DNA from: Verrucomicrobiota bacterium
Lineage (GTDB): Bacteria; Verrucomicrobiota; Kiritimatiellia; CAJWTS01
Assembly: GCA_027623315.1 (NCBI GenBank)
Contig: JAQBYD010000001.1
Location: 1-64,000, forward strand
Length of the DNA: 64,000 bases
Reading direction: 5' to 3'
Below the pieces are notes generated by a model. That model did not search any database. It was not told the DNA's origin and worked only from the letters and a program-made list of their open reading frames with translations. Both the position numbers and the translations under genes were made by a program. The number at the start of each line of letters is the position of its first letter. Position 1 is the first letter of the stretch. Below, piece after piece: positions 16,993 through 26,237 of the stretch.

Positions 16993-18534
16993 CTAGGCGG
17001 CGGATTGGCCGGTGGCTTCCATCATGAGATCGTGTTTGGTGATGTCGGAGACGGCGTGCGCGGGGCCGAGCCGGCCGCGGCACATCACGGCGATTCGGTC
17101 ACACACACCGAGTAGCTCGGGGAGATAACTGCTGACCATCAGGATAGCCCGGGGTTGACGGTCCTGTGCGGCGTCGCCGCTCGCGAGGGCGTCGATCATT
17201 TCGTAAATCTGGGCCTTGCTGGCCACGTCGATACCGCGCGTGGGCTCATCGAGCAGTAGAATGTCGACGTCATGTTGCAGCAGGCGCGCGAGGGCGATTT
17301 TCTGTTGGTTGCCCCCCGAGAGATTGATCACTTTTTGGCGCGGGCCCCGGCACCGGATATTGAGACGGTCGATCCAGTGCTCCACGGCGCGATCCTGCCG
17401 GGCCGGCAGAACCAGGCCGAGCGGCCCGAAGCCGCGCATGCGGGATAGCGTCGTGTTGTCTGAAATCGACATGTTCAAGGCGAGTCCTTCGTCTTTGCGA
17501 TCTTCACTCAGCATGCCGGCACCTTGCGCCCATCGACGCACGGGTGATGCGGGGCCGGCGTAGGCGCCGCATTGAATCTCGCCGCGAACGACCGGGTCCA
17601 ATCCAAAGACCGCGCGAAGAAGTTCGGTTCGGCCCGCACCGACGAGCCCGGCGATCCCAAGCACCTCTCCGCGGCGCAGTTCGAGGCTGGCGAACTCGGG
17701 CTTGGACCGCGCGGCCAACCCGCAAAGGGTCAGTACCACGTCGCCTGGACTGCGCGACGAGCGCGGGAAGAGGTCTTGCACGTCACGCCCGACCATCATG
17801 TTCACGATGTCGTCGACGCTGACATCGGCCACGCGCCGCGTATCGACGACGGCGCCGTCGCGCAACACCGTTAAGCGGTCGGCGATGGTTTTCACTTCCT
17901 CGATAAAATGAGAGATATAGATGACGGACTGCCCCTGTGACTTGAGTTCGCGAATGAGCGAAAAGAGGCGTTCGACGTCCTGCGCTGAAAGGCTACTCGT
18001 CGGTTCGTCCAGCACGATCACGCGGCAGCCCGCGGCGAGGCAGCGCGCGATCTCGACGAGTTGCCGGGCGCCGACCGTCAGATCTCCGGCCTTCACGTCG
18101 GGCCGGATCTCCGGGTGATCAAAGCGCGCCAACGCGCTTGAAGCGATGCGTCGCATTGCTCTGCGGTTCACGAGTCCGCCGGCCGTGGGTTCAACGCCAA
18201 GCACGATATTCTCCTCAACCGTGAGATGCGGGACGAGGGAGAGTTCCTGGTAGATCATGCCGATTCCAGCGCGGCGTCCTTCGATGGGCGAGCGGGGGAG
18301 ATACGGGGTACCATCCAGTTCGATCGATCCGGAGTCTGAGCGGATGGCCCCGGACAGGATCTTCATCAGCGTGCTCTTGCCGGCGCCGTTCTCACCCACG
18401 AGCGCATGCACTTCGCCCGCTTGAACGGTCAGGTCGACGTTGTCCAGCGCGACCGTTGCGCCGAAGCAGCGTGACACGCCGCGCATTCGAAGCCTGGGTT
18501 CAGGAGATTCAGGACTGGGTGGCGAATGTTGCAT
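16993..18534 (-). CDS. Sugar ABC transporter ATP-binding protein (RbsA/MglA-like, two ABC domains)
   Basis: A 513-aa duplicated ABC ATPase. Domain 1 has Walker A GENGAGKST, signature TVGARQLVEIAR and Walker B VIVLDEPTSS. Domain 2 has a degenerate Walker A (GLVGAGRTE), signature LSGGNQQKIALARLL and Walker B ILLLDEPTRGID. The degenerate second site and the LSGGNQQK signature are characteristic of the carbohydrate-uptake CUT2 family. The ATG at 18534 has GGGAG upstream; an in-frame GTG at 18552 is possible. It energises uptake with the permease (15710-16681) and the binding protein (19285-20316). Confidence 0.93.
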   Translation of the reverse strand: MQHSPPSPESPEPRLRMRGVSRCFGATVALDNVDLTVQAGEVHALVGENGAGKSTLMKILSGAIRSDSGSIELDGTPYLPRSPIEGRRAGIGMIYQELSLVPHLTVEENIVLGVEPTAGGLVNRRAMRRIASSALARFDHPEIRPDVKAGDLTVGARQLVEIARCLAAGCRVIVLDEPTSSLSAQDVERLFSLIRELKSQGQSVIYISHFIEEVKTIADRLTVLRDGAVVDTRRVADVSVDDIVNMMVGRDVQDLFPRSSRSPGDVVLTLCGLAARSKPEFASLELRRGEVLGIAGLVGAGRTELLRAVFGLDPVVRGEIQCGAYAGPASPVRRWAQGAGMLSEDRKDEGLALNMSISDNTTLSRMRGFGPLGLVLPARQDRAVEHWIDRLNIRCRGPRQKVINLSGGNQQKIALARLLQHDVDILLLDEPTRGIDVASKAQIYEMIDALASGDAAQDRQPRAILMVSSYLPELLGVCDRIAVMCRGRLGPAHAVSDITKHDLMMEATGQSAA

Positions 18535-18613
18535 TCTGGATTCTCCCGCCACCGATCGCGTTGCCCTATGGCTTACCGTCTCCCAACCGTGACGTTATCG
18601 TGTGATGTGCCGG

Positions 18614-18997
18614 TCACCATTCAATGCGGTGAATGCCGTCCACCAGATCAAAATGTTGATCGCGACTGAGAATGGGCATGCCGTGCTGTCGAGTTATCGC
18701 TGCAATCCAACAATCATTCGCTGGGATTGGAGTTCCCGCCTTCTTGAGTTCGGTCCGGACGTCGGCATAGTAGTCGCTGGTTTCTACATCGGGGCAGAGC
18801 ACGTCCGCGCGACTCAGAAAGCTGTTCAGCCAGTTCGTCAGCTCCGCCTTCTCTCTTGAGTGTGCTATCCCAAACTTGTACTCGCCGAGATTGATAAGCG
18901 TCACGGCTACGCGCCGAGTGTCGCGAAGTTTACGGATGAGATCCGGATCCTTTCCCGCAAGAGCAGATATCGCGTTGGTATCGAGGATCACCTCCAC
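18614..18997 (-). CDS. vapC: PIN-domain ribonuclease toxin (VapC family)
   Basis: A 127-aa PIN-domain protein. The expected acidic residues are visible: Asp6 in VILDTNA, Glu39 in INLGEYKFG and the Asp in PANDCWIAA, with a further acidic C-terminal part (SRDQHFD). VapC toxins cleave tRNA or rRNA when freed from their antitoxin. The start overlaps the end of the antitoxin gene by 10 nt. It sits with its antitoxin between the binding-protein and ATPase genes of a sugar ABC operon, which suggests a later insertion. Confidence 0.92.
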   Translation of the reverse strand: MEVILDTNAISALAGKDPDLIRKLRDTRRVAVTLINLGEYKFGIAHSREKAELTNWLNSFLSRADVLCPDVETSDYYADVRTELKKAGTPIPANDCWIAAITRQHGMPILSRDQHFDLVDGIHRIEW

Positions 18998-19242
18998 ATC
19001 TCCGGGTCGATGGCGCGAAAATCAGCTGCGTTCAGCGCGTCTTCGAGATCTTTGATCGCATCGGGCGCAACGGCAGGCAGGCCTGCCGCCCACTCGGCCA
19101 GAGGCGAACAGTCGGGGTCCCTGGTGCGAAGGGAGCGCTCCAGAGATTCCTCCATGAACCGACTGAGCGGCTGCCCAAGCAAGGCTGCGCGCGCCTTGGC
19201 GCGGCGAAAGATATCGTCGCGAATATTAACGGTGGTCTTCAC
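18988..19242 (-). CDS. vapB: Antitoxin, ribbon-helix-helix type (VapB-like)
   Basis: An 84-aa protein starting at a GTG (VKTTVNIRDDIFRRAKARAALLG), the usual N-terminus of RHH antitoxins; the C-terminal half is the toxin-binding tail. A TTG-initiated extension to 19278 would run through the operator palindrome and is less likely. It is cotranscribed with vapC (10-nt overlap) and expected to repress its own promoter through the palindrome at 19246-19276. No strong Shine-Dalgarno is visible before the GTG. Confidence 0.85.
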   Translation of the reverse strand: MKTTVNIRDDIFRRAKARAALLGQPLSRFMEESLERSLRTRDPDCSPLAEWAAGLPAVAPDAIKDLEDALNAADFRAIDPEMWR

Positions 19243-19245
19243 GGA

Positions 19246-19276
19246 GCCATATATACGGCATAACCGTATATATGGC
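19246..19276. promoter_or_regulatory. Perfect palindromic operator upstream of vapB
   Basis: The arms gccatatatacgg (19246-19258) and ccgtatatatggc (19264-19276) are exact complements around the 5-nt centre cataa, ending 3 nt before the vapB GTG. Toxin-antitoxin complexes typically bind such palindromes to repress their own transcription. The AT-rich arms also contain TATA-like hexamers, so operator and -10 box probably overlap. Confidence 0.75.
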
Positions 19277-19284
19277 AACCGTGT

Positions 19285-20316
19285 TTACGAATCCAGCCAC
19301 TTGGAGAGATCGGGGGAGAGCAGGTTCTTGACCTCGGGCTCGGCCATGTTCTCCGGCGTGACGAGGACCGCGCCGGTGTCGATGACGGGCTCGATCTGCT
19401 CGCCCTTCAGGTGCGAGACCATGCTCTTGACGCCAAGATAGCCCATTTTCATCGGGTCCTGCAGAATCAGACCGTGGATCTCATTATTCTTCATGGCCTC
19501 CACGAGCTCTGCCGAACTGTCGAATCCCACGAATTTCACACGGCCGGCATGCCCGCCGTTCTGAAGTGCGCGCAACATTCCGAAAGTCGTTGACTCGTTC
19601 GGGCAGTAGATTCCGTCGATGATCAGCGCGCCCGTCGGTGTCTTCATTGGGGACAGAAGATTCTCGCTCGCGGTGAGGGCCGAATCCCGCGTGGCCCCGC
19701 CGTACTGATTGTCGCTGACGACCTGGATGCCCTTATGCTTTCCGATCGCCTCCATAAACCCGGCCTCGCGCTTCATCGTGCTGGCCGACCCTTCCTGGTA
19801 GCGCAACATCACGACCTTACCCTTGCCGCCGAGCACTTCGGCCAGCCGTTCGCCGGCCATTTTGCCGCCGTTGAAGTTATCCGTGGCTATGAAGCTCACC
19901 TGCGCGTCGCCCTGGAGTCCAGAGTCGATGATGATCGTCGGAATGGCCCGCTCCGCGGCCGCCTGCACGGGAGTTTTCAGGGCGACGTCGTCCAGCGGGG
20001 CCAGCACGATTCCCGACACGCCGCGGCTGATGAAATTTTCGACGACCTTGATCTGGTCTTCGCGGTCATCCTCCTTCAGCGGGCCCTTCCAGATAATATC
20101 CACGTCGAGCTCGCGCGCCGCCTTGACCGCACCGGCATGGATCGATTTCCAGAACTCGTGCGTCGTGCCCTTGGGGATGACGGCGATGGAGATGCGCTTC
20201 GCCGCTGCCGGTTTCGCTTCCGTTGTGGCTGCCGGGGCGTCTTGTTTCTTGCCGCCGCATGACGTTAGCGCCAGGGCGATGGCGCAGGACAGTGAGATCG
20301 AGAGAACTGAGCGCAT
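19285..20316 (-). CDS. Sugar ABC transporter substrate-binding lipoprotein (RbsB-like)
   Basis: A 343-aa lipoprotein (lipobox LTSC, Cys20) followed by a linker and a Peripla_BP_4-type periplasmic binding domain: RISIAVIPKGTTHEFWKSIHAG at the start of the fold, GVSGIVLAPLDD, and VKFVGFDSS near the hinge. It delivers a monosaccharide-like ligand to the permease/ATPase pair encoded downstream on the same strand. A good CGGAGG precedes the ATG. The vapBC pair now separates it from the ATPase gene. The ligand is unknown. Confidence 0.93.
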   Translation of the reverse strand: MRSVLSISLSCAIALALTSCGGKKQDAPAATTEAKPAAAKRISIAVIPKGTTHEFWKSIHAGAVKAARELDVDIIWKGPLKEDDREDQIKVVENFISRGVSGIVLAPLDDVALKTPVQAAAERAIPTIIIDSGLQGDAQVSFIATDNFNGGKMAGERLAEVLGGKGKVVMLRYQEGSASTMKREAGFMEAIGKHKGIQVVSDNQYGGATRDSALTASENLLSPMKTPTGALIIDGIYCPNESTTFGMLRALQNGGHAGRVKFVGFDSSAELVEAMKNNEIHGLILQDPMKMGYLGVKSMVSHLKGEQIEPVIDTGAVLVTPENMAEPEVKNLLSPDLSKWLDS

Positions 20317-20340
20317 GGGTGTTCCTCCGTGATTGCGTTT

Positions 20341-20376
20341 GCCTGATAAGCAGGCAGATTACGGGTTGTTTACCCG
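20341..20376. promoter_or_regulatory. Two short dyads upstream of the binding-protein gene
   Basis: gcctg-N5-caggc (20341-20355) and cgggt-N5-acccg (20362-20376) lie 25-60 nt upstream of the RbsB-like start. They could be a repressor operator for sugar uptake or small hairpins. No regulator gene is linked, so the assignment is weak. Confidence 0.3.
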
Positions 20377-20384
20377 ATGCGGCG

Positions 20385-21209
20385 TTAAGATATCAAGAAC
20401 CAAAGGAGCCCGGCGTACGGTTGTCCGCGTCGGCGTGAGGCCGCAACAAGGGTCAGCACTGTCGCAAGGCCTGGGGTCGCTATTGAGAGGTTGAGGGCGG
20501 ACAGGGCGCCGGCGTGAAGGCGCGCGTCGGCGCTCACGTCAAGCGCGCCTTCGATGTCGGCATGCTGCGCTAGACCGGCCAGCGCCGCGAGCGCGGCAAC
20601 GGAGAGGCTCTCGGCCGAGAGTCGAAAAGTTGCGTCCCGTCCCTGCGGCACCATCGAGCCATTCAAGCGGGCCGCGCGCCCGGAAATTGGTAGTCTCAAC
20701 GCCAGGTCGTACCCTCCGCTCGCGGGGTCGTGGTGAGCTTCTCCCTGCACCGCAAACTCGATGGGTTGCTGCCCGCTAGCGACCGACACGCTCGCGGACC
20801 GGAGCTCAACGGTTTGAACAATGGCCGAGCCTCCGCCCGGCGATGCCGCCAGCGACAGTCCGGGTACGGACCAGCCGTTCCCGGTATCCTGAATGGTGAT
20901 CACGACGTCGCGGACGATCACGTGTTCGATCTGTTTGCGCATGAGTCCCCAGGGAGTGAATCTCACCGTGAGGGACCCGATGCGCAGGGCTTCGGAGCCG
21001 GGTGCCAACCGCACGTCATAGAATCTCAGGCCGAACGGCGTCACGGCTTCGAGTTCGAAAGTCGCGTCGGTCATTCCCATGGCCACGAGCCGGGCCGATA
21101 GCCGCGTGCGAAGGATACCCGGCAGCAGGATCGTCCACACAAGCGCTGCCGCCACGATCAGTGTCGCGACGGTTCCCGTGTAGCGTCGGAGTCGCGATAT
21201 GAATTGCAT
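20385..21209 (-). CDS. AsmA/YdbH-like envelope protein, apparently truncated
   Basis: A 274-aa product starting MQFISRLRRYTG, with an N-terminal membrane anchor (about 12-35) and a periplasmic beta-repeat region of the kind found in AsmA/YdbH inter-membrane transport proteins (IGSLTVRFTPWGLMRKQIEHVIVRDVVI, here described only by its pattern of alternating hydrophobics). Such proteins are usually three times longer; here the frame ends in an unrelated tail (RRRGQPYAGLLWFLIS), so it may be a 3'-truncated remnant. The start at 21209 was chosen because the sequence upstream in the same frame is not protein-like. Family assignment is moderate. Confidence 0.55.
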   Translation of the reverse strand: MQFISRLRRYTGTVATLIVAAALVWTILLPGILRTRLSARLVAMGMTDATFELEAVTPFGLRFYDVRLAPGSEALRIGSLTVRFTPWGLMRKQIEHVIVRDVVITIQDTGNGWSVPGLSLAASPGGGSAIVQTVELRSASVSVASGQQPIEFAVQGEAHHDPASGGYDLALRLPISGRAARLNGSMVPQGRDATFRLSAESLSVAALAALAGLAQHADIEGALDVSADARLHAGALSALNLSIATPGLATVLTLVAASRRRGQPYAGLLWFLIS

Positions 21210-21217
21210 GCGCGACA

Positions 21218-22123
21218 CTAGCCCACGGAGAAGAAGGCGAATTGCCAGGCCACCAGGATCACGAGGAGCGCAATCATCTGCATGCCCATCTGCGACCACT
21301 CCGGAACGCGATGCGTATCGATTCGCGCCAGCGGGATCGCGATCAGTAGCCCGCTCGCGAATCCGAGCACATGCGCGGCAAGGTCACTGTTCGGCCCGCT
21401 GCCGAGGATGCCCAGTAGAGCCAGTCCGGCGGCAATGGGTACCCATGTACGGTTCCAGATACTGAAGAAGCGTCCGTAGCGGCGCCAGTGTAACACGGCG
21501 CGATGCGAGCAGAGGCAACCGATGGCACCGAAGCAGGCGGTCGAGGCGCCGACGCTGGGAACGAAGGAGGGGAACAGCCATGCCGTGGCCACGTTGCCGA
21601 GTATACCACTGGCGAGGATGGCGAGCAGGCCGATGCCGCCCCCGAATGCGCGGCACACCACCGTCCCGGCAAGGACAAGGCAGAGCAGATTCCCGGAGAG
21701 GTGAACGATTCCAGAATGAAGCGTGAGCGCGGTTATCACGCGCCACCATTCGCCGGCCATGAAGCGTTCGCTCAAGTTGGCGCCCGCGGCGAGGACCGGG
21801 TTGCTTCCGTCATACGGGCCGAGCCACAGATACCAGGCCAGGGGGATGATCGCGGCCAGGCCGGGGGCCCAACTCTCGTGCTCCTCCGGAAACTCCTCAT
21901 CGTGGAGAATAGCCGGTGGCCAGTCGAGGTTGGCCGCTTCATACGCCGCGATCTCTTCCGTTGCGATGACGCGTTCGTCGGAGGCAACGTGAAGGGTCCA
22001 CTCGTTCACGAAGCGGCTCACCCGGTATTCCATGCCGGCGGCCGACAAGACGGTCATCCACTCCCGCGCCTTCTCCGGGCTTGGCGGGTGAATGTCGTAC
22101 TCCTGGTTGATGTCTCCATGCAT
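21218..22123 (-). CDS. Rhomboid-family intramembrane serine protease
   Basis: A 301-aa protein with a soluble N-terminal domain of about 85 residues and then a six- to seven-helix rhomboid core. The catalytic Ser lies in PSVGASTACFGAIG (GxSx motif) and the catalytic His in DLAAHVLGFASG. WWRVITALTLHSGIVHLSGNLL is the conserved L1/TM2 region. Rhomboids cleave transmembrane segments of other membrane proteins. The start MHGDINQE at 22123 is preferred on content, but an in-frame ATG at 22144 is equally possible, as neither has a clear ribosome-binding site. It ends 8 nt before the truncated AsmA-like gene begins and is probably cotranscribed with it. Confidence 0.88.
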   Translation of the reverse strand: MHGDINQEYDIHPPSPEKAREWMTVLSAAGMEYRVSRFVNEWTLHVASDERVIATEEIAAYEAANLDWPPAILHDEEFPEEHESWAPGLAAIIPLAWYLWLGPYDGSNPVLAAGANLSERFMAGEWWRVITALTLHSGIVHLSGNLLCLVLAGTVVCRAFGGGIGLLAILASGILGNVATAWLFPSFVPSVGASTACFGAIGCLCSHRAVLHWRRYGRFFSIWNRTWVPIAAGLALLGILGSGPNSDLAAHVLGFASGLLIAIPLARIDTHRVPEWSQMGMQMIALLVILVAWQFAFFSVG

Positions 22124-22304
22124 GATCTTGCGCCCCGTACTCATCAGACGACGGTTGCAGCGGGGGCGCCGTCGCGCCTTATTCTGCCGGACACACAGCG
22201 CCCGAAAGCCGATCACCATTATACTCTGACAGCACGAACGGGGCAAGCGGGCGCACGCGACGAATCTCGCATCAGGGCCCGTTGTTGGGTAGGTTCTCAG
22301 CGCC

Positions 22305-24209
22305 ATGTGTGGGATCTGCGGAATATTACGGACTGGAGGCACCCCCGTGGAAGAACCAGTGCTCCGGCGGATGGCGCAGACGATGGTGCACCGTGGACCG
22401 GACGACGACGGGTTCATCGTGACACGCTGTGGCGGGTTGGGGTTCCGCCGCCTGAGCATTATCGACGTTGAGGGCTCGCCGCAACCGATCCCAAACGAGG
22501 ACAAGACCGTTTGGAGTGTCTGCAACGGCGAGATCTACAACTATCTCGATCTTCGCGCTGAGCTTAGCGGGCTGGGACACCATTTCAGCACGCGCGGGGA
22601 TGCCGAGGTCGTCGTCCATGCCTACGAAGAATGGGGCGACGGCTTCGTCTCGCGCCTGCGCGGCATGTTCGGGCTCGCTGTACTCGACACCGGCCGCAAC
22701 CGTGCCGTGCTTGCGCGCGACCGCCTTGGCATCAAGCCGTTGTACTACGCCTGCCAGGGCGGCGCACTGATCTTCGGGTCCGAGCTGCGAGCGGTCGTCG
22801 CGTCCGGCATGGTATCCCAGGAAATCGACTGGGCTGCCGTCGATCTTTTTCTGACCACGATGGTCATCCCGGCTCCGCACACGGTCTACCGCGACGTGCA
22901 CAAGCTTTTGCCCGGGCATTGTGCGGTATTCGAAGGACAGGAGTTACAGCTAAGCCCGTACTGGGCGCCTCCGGAGCAGACCGTGAAGATCGATGCGGGT
23001 GAAGCCGAGGAGCGCTTCGACGCCCTGTTTCGGGAGGCGGTTAAGTTGCACCTGCAAAGCGATGTGCCTCTCGGCTTCTACCTCAGCGGCGGCCTCGACT
23101 CGAGCGCCCTGGTCGCCGCCGCCGCCGAGGCATCGGGATCGCCACCGACGACGTACTCGGTGGGCTTCGACGCGTCGTCACATAACGAGCTTCCCTATGC
23201 GCGCAAGGTCGCGCAGGAATTCGGGTGTGACCATCATGAACTCATGGTCACGGCGGATGCCGCCGCGGTGTTGCCGCGTATCGTGTCCGCCTGCGGAGAG
23301 CCATTCGGAGATTCATCGGCGATTCCCGTTTACCGGATCTCCGAGGCTGCCGCCGAGTCGCTTACCGTGGTTGTCGGCGGCGACGGTGGCGACGAGATCC
23401 TTGCCGGGTATCATTGGATCCGGCGGCGGCGCGTGGCGGAGCGAATGCAGCGACTGCCGCAACCCCTCCGGGCGCTCGTGGCCGGCATGGCTAAGGGACA
23501 TCTCACACGCCCCACCTGGCGCGGAAAGTTTGCGCGGCTGTGTGAGGACGCGGATCTCTCACCGCTCGCGCACTACTGCCGGAATATGTCGAGCCTGCCG
23601 CCGGACGTGAGGACGGCGGTCTACGCCGGTCCGCTGCGCGACCAGCTTATCAAGGACTGTCCGGCCGACTTCCTGGGTCCCCACTTTGACGGATCGGGCG
23701 CCGCCTTGGATCAAATTACGCAAACCGATCTCGCGTTCTATCTCCCCGACGACATTCTCTGCAAGGTCGACCGAATGACGATGCTGCATTCGCTGGAGGG
23801 GCGGGTGCCTTTTCTCGATCACCAGTTGGTCGAATTCTGCCTGTCGCTCCCGATGGATCTTCGACTGAACGGACTCTCGAGTAAGCACGTTCTGAAACGG
23901 GTCATGAAGGGGGTGCTCCCGGAATCGATTCTGCGACAGCGCAAACATGGCTTTTCCGTGCCGATGGTGCGCTGGATGCAAGATGATCTGCACGCGGATG
24001 CGCGGCGTCTTCTGCTCAGCGACAAGGCGATGAGCCGCGGGCTTTTTCAGGCGGATGGTGTGCGCCAGATGCTGGATGATCATCGCGCCGGGAAGCGCAA
24101 CCTGGCGCATGCCCTCTGGAACATGCTGGTGCTCGAGGTGTGGTTCCGCGTTCAGTTGGACGGAACCCCTACGGGCCCCGGGGACGCTCCGCCACTTTGC
24201 GATCTATAA
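22305..24209 (+). CDS. asnB: Asparagine synthase (glutamine-hydrolysing)
   Basis: A 634-aa class-II amidotransferase. Cys2 (MCGICGIL) is the glutaminase nucleophile; RGPDDDG is the conserved N-terminal loop; the synthetase domain has the PP-loop motif LSGGLDSSALVAA, which binds ATP. The length and opening of a polysaccharide gene cluster suggest the subgroup that amidates sugars or polymer precursors rather than free aspartate; that is inference. It converges with the methyltransferase gene, and the two stop codons overlap by 6 nt. Confidence 0.93.
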   Translation: MCGICGILRTGGTPVEEPVLRRMAQTMVHRGPDDDGFIVTRCGGLGFRRLSIIDVEGSPQPIPNEDKTVWSVCNGEIYNYLDLRAELSGLGHHFSTRGDAEVVVHAYEEWGDGFVSRLRGMFGLAVLDTGRNRAVLARDRLGIKPLYYACQGGALIFGSELRAVVASGMVSQEIDWAAVDLFLTTMVIPAPHTVYRDVHKLLPGHCAVFEGQELQLSPYWAPPEQTVKIDAGEAEERFDALFREAVKLHLQSDVPLGFYLSGGLDSSALVAAAAEASGSPPTTYSVGFDASSHNELPYARKVAQEFGCDHHELMVTADAAAVLPRIVSACGEPFGDSSAIPVYRISEAAAESLTVVVGGDGGDEILAGYHWIRRRRVAERMQRLPQPLRALVAGMAKGHLTRPTWRGKFARLCEDADLSPLAHYCRNMSSLPPDVRTAVYAGPLRDQLIKDCPADFLGPHFDGSGAALDQITQTDLAFYLPDDILCKVDRMTMLHSLEGRVPFLDHQLVEFCLSLPMDLRLNGLSSKHVLKRVMKGVLPESILRQRKHGFSVPMVRWMQDDLHADARRLLLSDKAMSRGLFQADGVRQMLDDHRAGKRNLAHALWNMLVLEVWFRVQLDGTPTGPGDAPPLCDL

Positions 24210-25121
24210 AGGTTTTCTTGCCACCGCGATCAAGGACGGCGCGAGCAGCACACGGGCTCCCGTGATGCCGCTGATGAGAGCCGCGACGCCCGCTGCAGTC
24301 GATTTCATCAGCGAGACCAGGACCGCGCCGGGTCGCGACCGGCGTCCCGACGGATCGCCGCCCGAGAGCGGTGAGTTGCGTACCTCGACATCCTCGTAGC
24401 CGGCTTTATCCAGCAGAACGCGAAGCGTCTCGGCGGTAAAACTGTACGGGTGCACACTGAACATATCGGCCAATCGAAACCGGCGCGCGAGTCCGGGCGC
24501 CAGTGCAACTGCCGCGCGGAGCATATGGTGGACCGTTCCGTTGGGTACGCGCACGGCGACGATGCCGCCCTCGACCATGTGCGCTCGTGCGGCAACGAGT
24601 GTCTCCAGGGGGTCGTAGATCTGGTCGATCACGTTCCAGAAGGTAACGCAGTTATAGAGGTCGCCGGGTAGAGCGTGGTCTCCCGTGAGTGTGCCCTGGT
24701 AGATCGCGATGCCCTGCCGGGCGCGACCGCGTTCGACGGCGCTGGTGGAGGGTTCCAATCCTTCGGCGTTCCACCCGCGTTCGCAGGCCTGCGCAACAAA
24801 GTGGCCTGGGCCGCATCCGACGTCGAGCAGCCGCCCCGATCCGGTGCGCTTCTCGATATGGTCGAGAATCCGTTCGAACATCGCAACACGGTTGGCGGGT
24901 TCGTCGGTTTTGTGCGGGAGGTCGTGATAGGTGTTCTTGTAGAAAGCATCGGCAAACGAGCCGGTCTTTTCAACATGTTGAATGAGTCCGCACGATCGAC
25001 ACCGGCCGAACGCATAGCCGATCGCACGGTGCAGTGCGTGGTACAACGGCACCAGATCGTTTCCGCCGCAGAGTGCACAGCCGTGCGATGCCGGAGATGT
25101 GTGTGAGGCGTGTTGAGTCAT
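24204..25121 (-). CDS. SAM-dependent methyltransferase with N-terminal zinc-ribbon
   Basis: A 305-aa protein. Residues 15-45 carry two CxxC-type pairs (CALCGG and CRSCGL), a zinc-binding motif common in methyltransferases of sugar and polysaccharide clusters. Motif I is RLLDVGCGPGHFVAQA, followed by the acidic EGLEPS. The C-terminal hydrophobic region may associate with membrane. It probably methylates a sugar or a lipid-linked intermediate made by the surrounding genes. It is convergent to asnB and divergent from the GT2 gene at 25211. Confidence 0.87.
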   Translation of the reverse strand: MTQHASHTSPASHGCALCGGNDLVPLYHALHRAIGYAFGRCRSCGLIQHVEKTGSFADAFYKNTYHDLPHKTDEPANRVAMFERILDHIEKRTGSGRLLDVGCGPGHFVAQACERGWNAEGLEPSTSAVERGRARQGIAIYQGTLTGDHALPGDLYNCVTFWNVIDQIYDPLETLVAARAHMVEGGIVAVRVPNGTVHHMLRAAVALAPGLARRFRLADMFSVHPYSFTAETLRVLLDKAGYEDVEVRNSPLSGGDPSGRRSRPGAVLVSLMKSTAAGVAALISGITGARVLLAPSLIAVARKPL

Positions 25122-25210
25122 TCAGTGCTCCAAATTCGGACCAACGTCTGTTATGAGTAGTATCCAGATTGGGCCGCCAAAGTGAAGCTTGATGGCGGTC
25201 ATTCGGAAGT

Positions 25211-26170
25211 ATGCCCCTCACCTCTACAACGCCCCAACGTGTTCTTGTGGGCCTTCTGGCGTCTAACCAGAAGGGGCGGACGTTGGAATGTCTCGATTCG
25301 CTTGCCGCTACGCAGGGCGCGGAGTACGAAGTCTTTCTGGTCGACAACGGGTCCGACGAGCGGATCGCCGATGCCACCGCGGGATATGATTTCGTCCAAA
25401 CCGATCGCCGGTCCGAAAATCTCGGGTGCGCGGGCGGCCGCAACATCATTATCCGCCATTTTCTTCAGAACGGGACGTGGCCATACTTGTTCTTTCTCGA
25501 TAATGATGCGCTTGTGGAACCTGGGACGATTCGCGCACTGATTGAGACAGCCAGCGCCCATATGCGAGATGAACGTCGTATCGGCGGAGTAGGGCCGCAT
25601 GTGGTCAGCGAGCAAGATCATCAACAGCTCTGGTGTGCCGGCGGGGCCCGCATCGACTGGGAGCGCGGGTGGTTCGTCGATGGGGGACAGGGGCAGGCGC
25701 GCGACGACGCGTTCGTAGAAGCCCGTCCGCTCGACACGCTCACTGGCGGGTTCATGTTCGTCACGCGCGAGGCCGTGCAGGCAACGGGTTTTTTCACCGA
25801 ACCGTACTTCATTTACCTCGAGGACACCGAATGGTGTTGGAGGATGAAGCTGCAAGGGTTTGAATTATGGTCGGCTCCGCGCGCGGTGTGCCGGCACTAC
25901 GGGTCGTCATCCATGGGCGCCCTGTCGCCACTATTCCACTATTACCGCGTCCGCAACCGGCTCTGGTTTTTTTCTTCGTTTACTCCGGGTGCCGGGGTGC
26001 GGCTCAAATCCGCAATCATCAGGCATGTGCTTTGGCACTCATTTTGCCTGGAGGCGCGGGCAGGGCGTTGGCGCGGTGCGCTGGCCGTCCTGCGCGGAAT
26101 CGCAACCGGGCTCTTTCCGCCGCACGGAGTCCGCCGGGCCGCATCAGCCGAACGGCACCTTGCACGGTAG
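25211..26170 (+). CDS. Glycosyltransferase family 2 (rhamnosyltransferase-like)
   Basis: A 319-aa GT-A enzyme. Nucleotide-sugar binding is shown by VFLVDNGSDE; the metal-binding motif is LFFLDNDALVEPG; the acceptor/catalytic region is YIFYLEDTEWCWRMKLQGF, containing the ED(x)EW motif seen in rhamnosyl- and related transferases (WecB-to-WbbL type). The C-terminal helices may anchor it at the inner membrane. It is a single plus-strand gene facing the flippase gene. Sugar specificity cannot be read from sequence. Confidence 0.9.
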   Translation: MPLTSTTPQRVLVGLLASNQKGRTLECLDSLAATQGAEYEVFLVDNGSDERIADATAGYDFVQTDRRSENLGCAGGRNIIIRHFLQNGTWPYLFFLDNDALVEPGTIRALIETASAHMRDERRIGGVGPHVVSEQDHQQLWCAGGARIDWERGWFVDGGQGQARDDAFVEARPLDTLTGGFMFVTREAVQATGFFTEPYFIYLEDTEWCWRMKLQGFELWSAPRAVCRHYGSSSMGALSPLFHYYRVRNRLWFFSSFTPGAGVRLKSAIIRHVLWHSFCLEARAGRWRGALAVLRGIATGLFPPHGVRRAASAERHLAR

Positions 26171-26237
26171 TGTGCGCATGACGAGTTCGCACCGAAGCAC
26201 CGTGGAGCGGGCGTTGGAGTAGAACGCGTAGTCGTCG

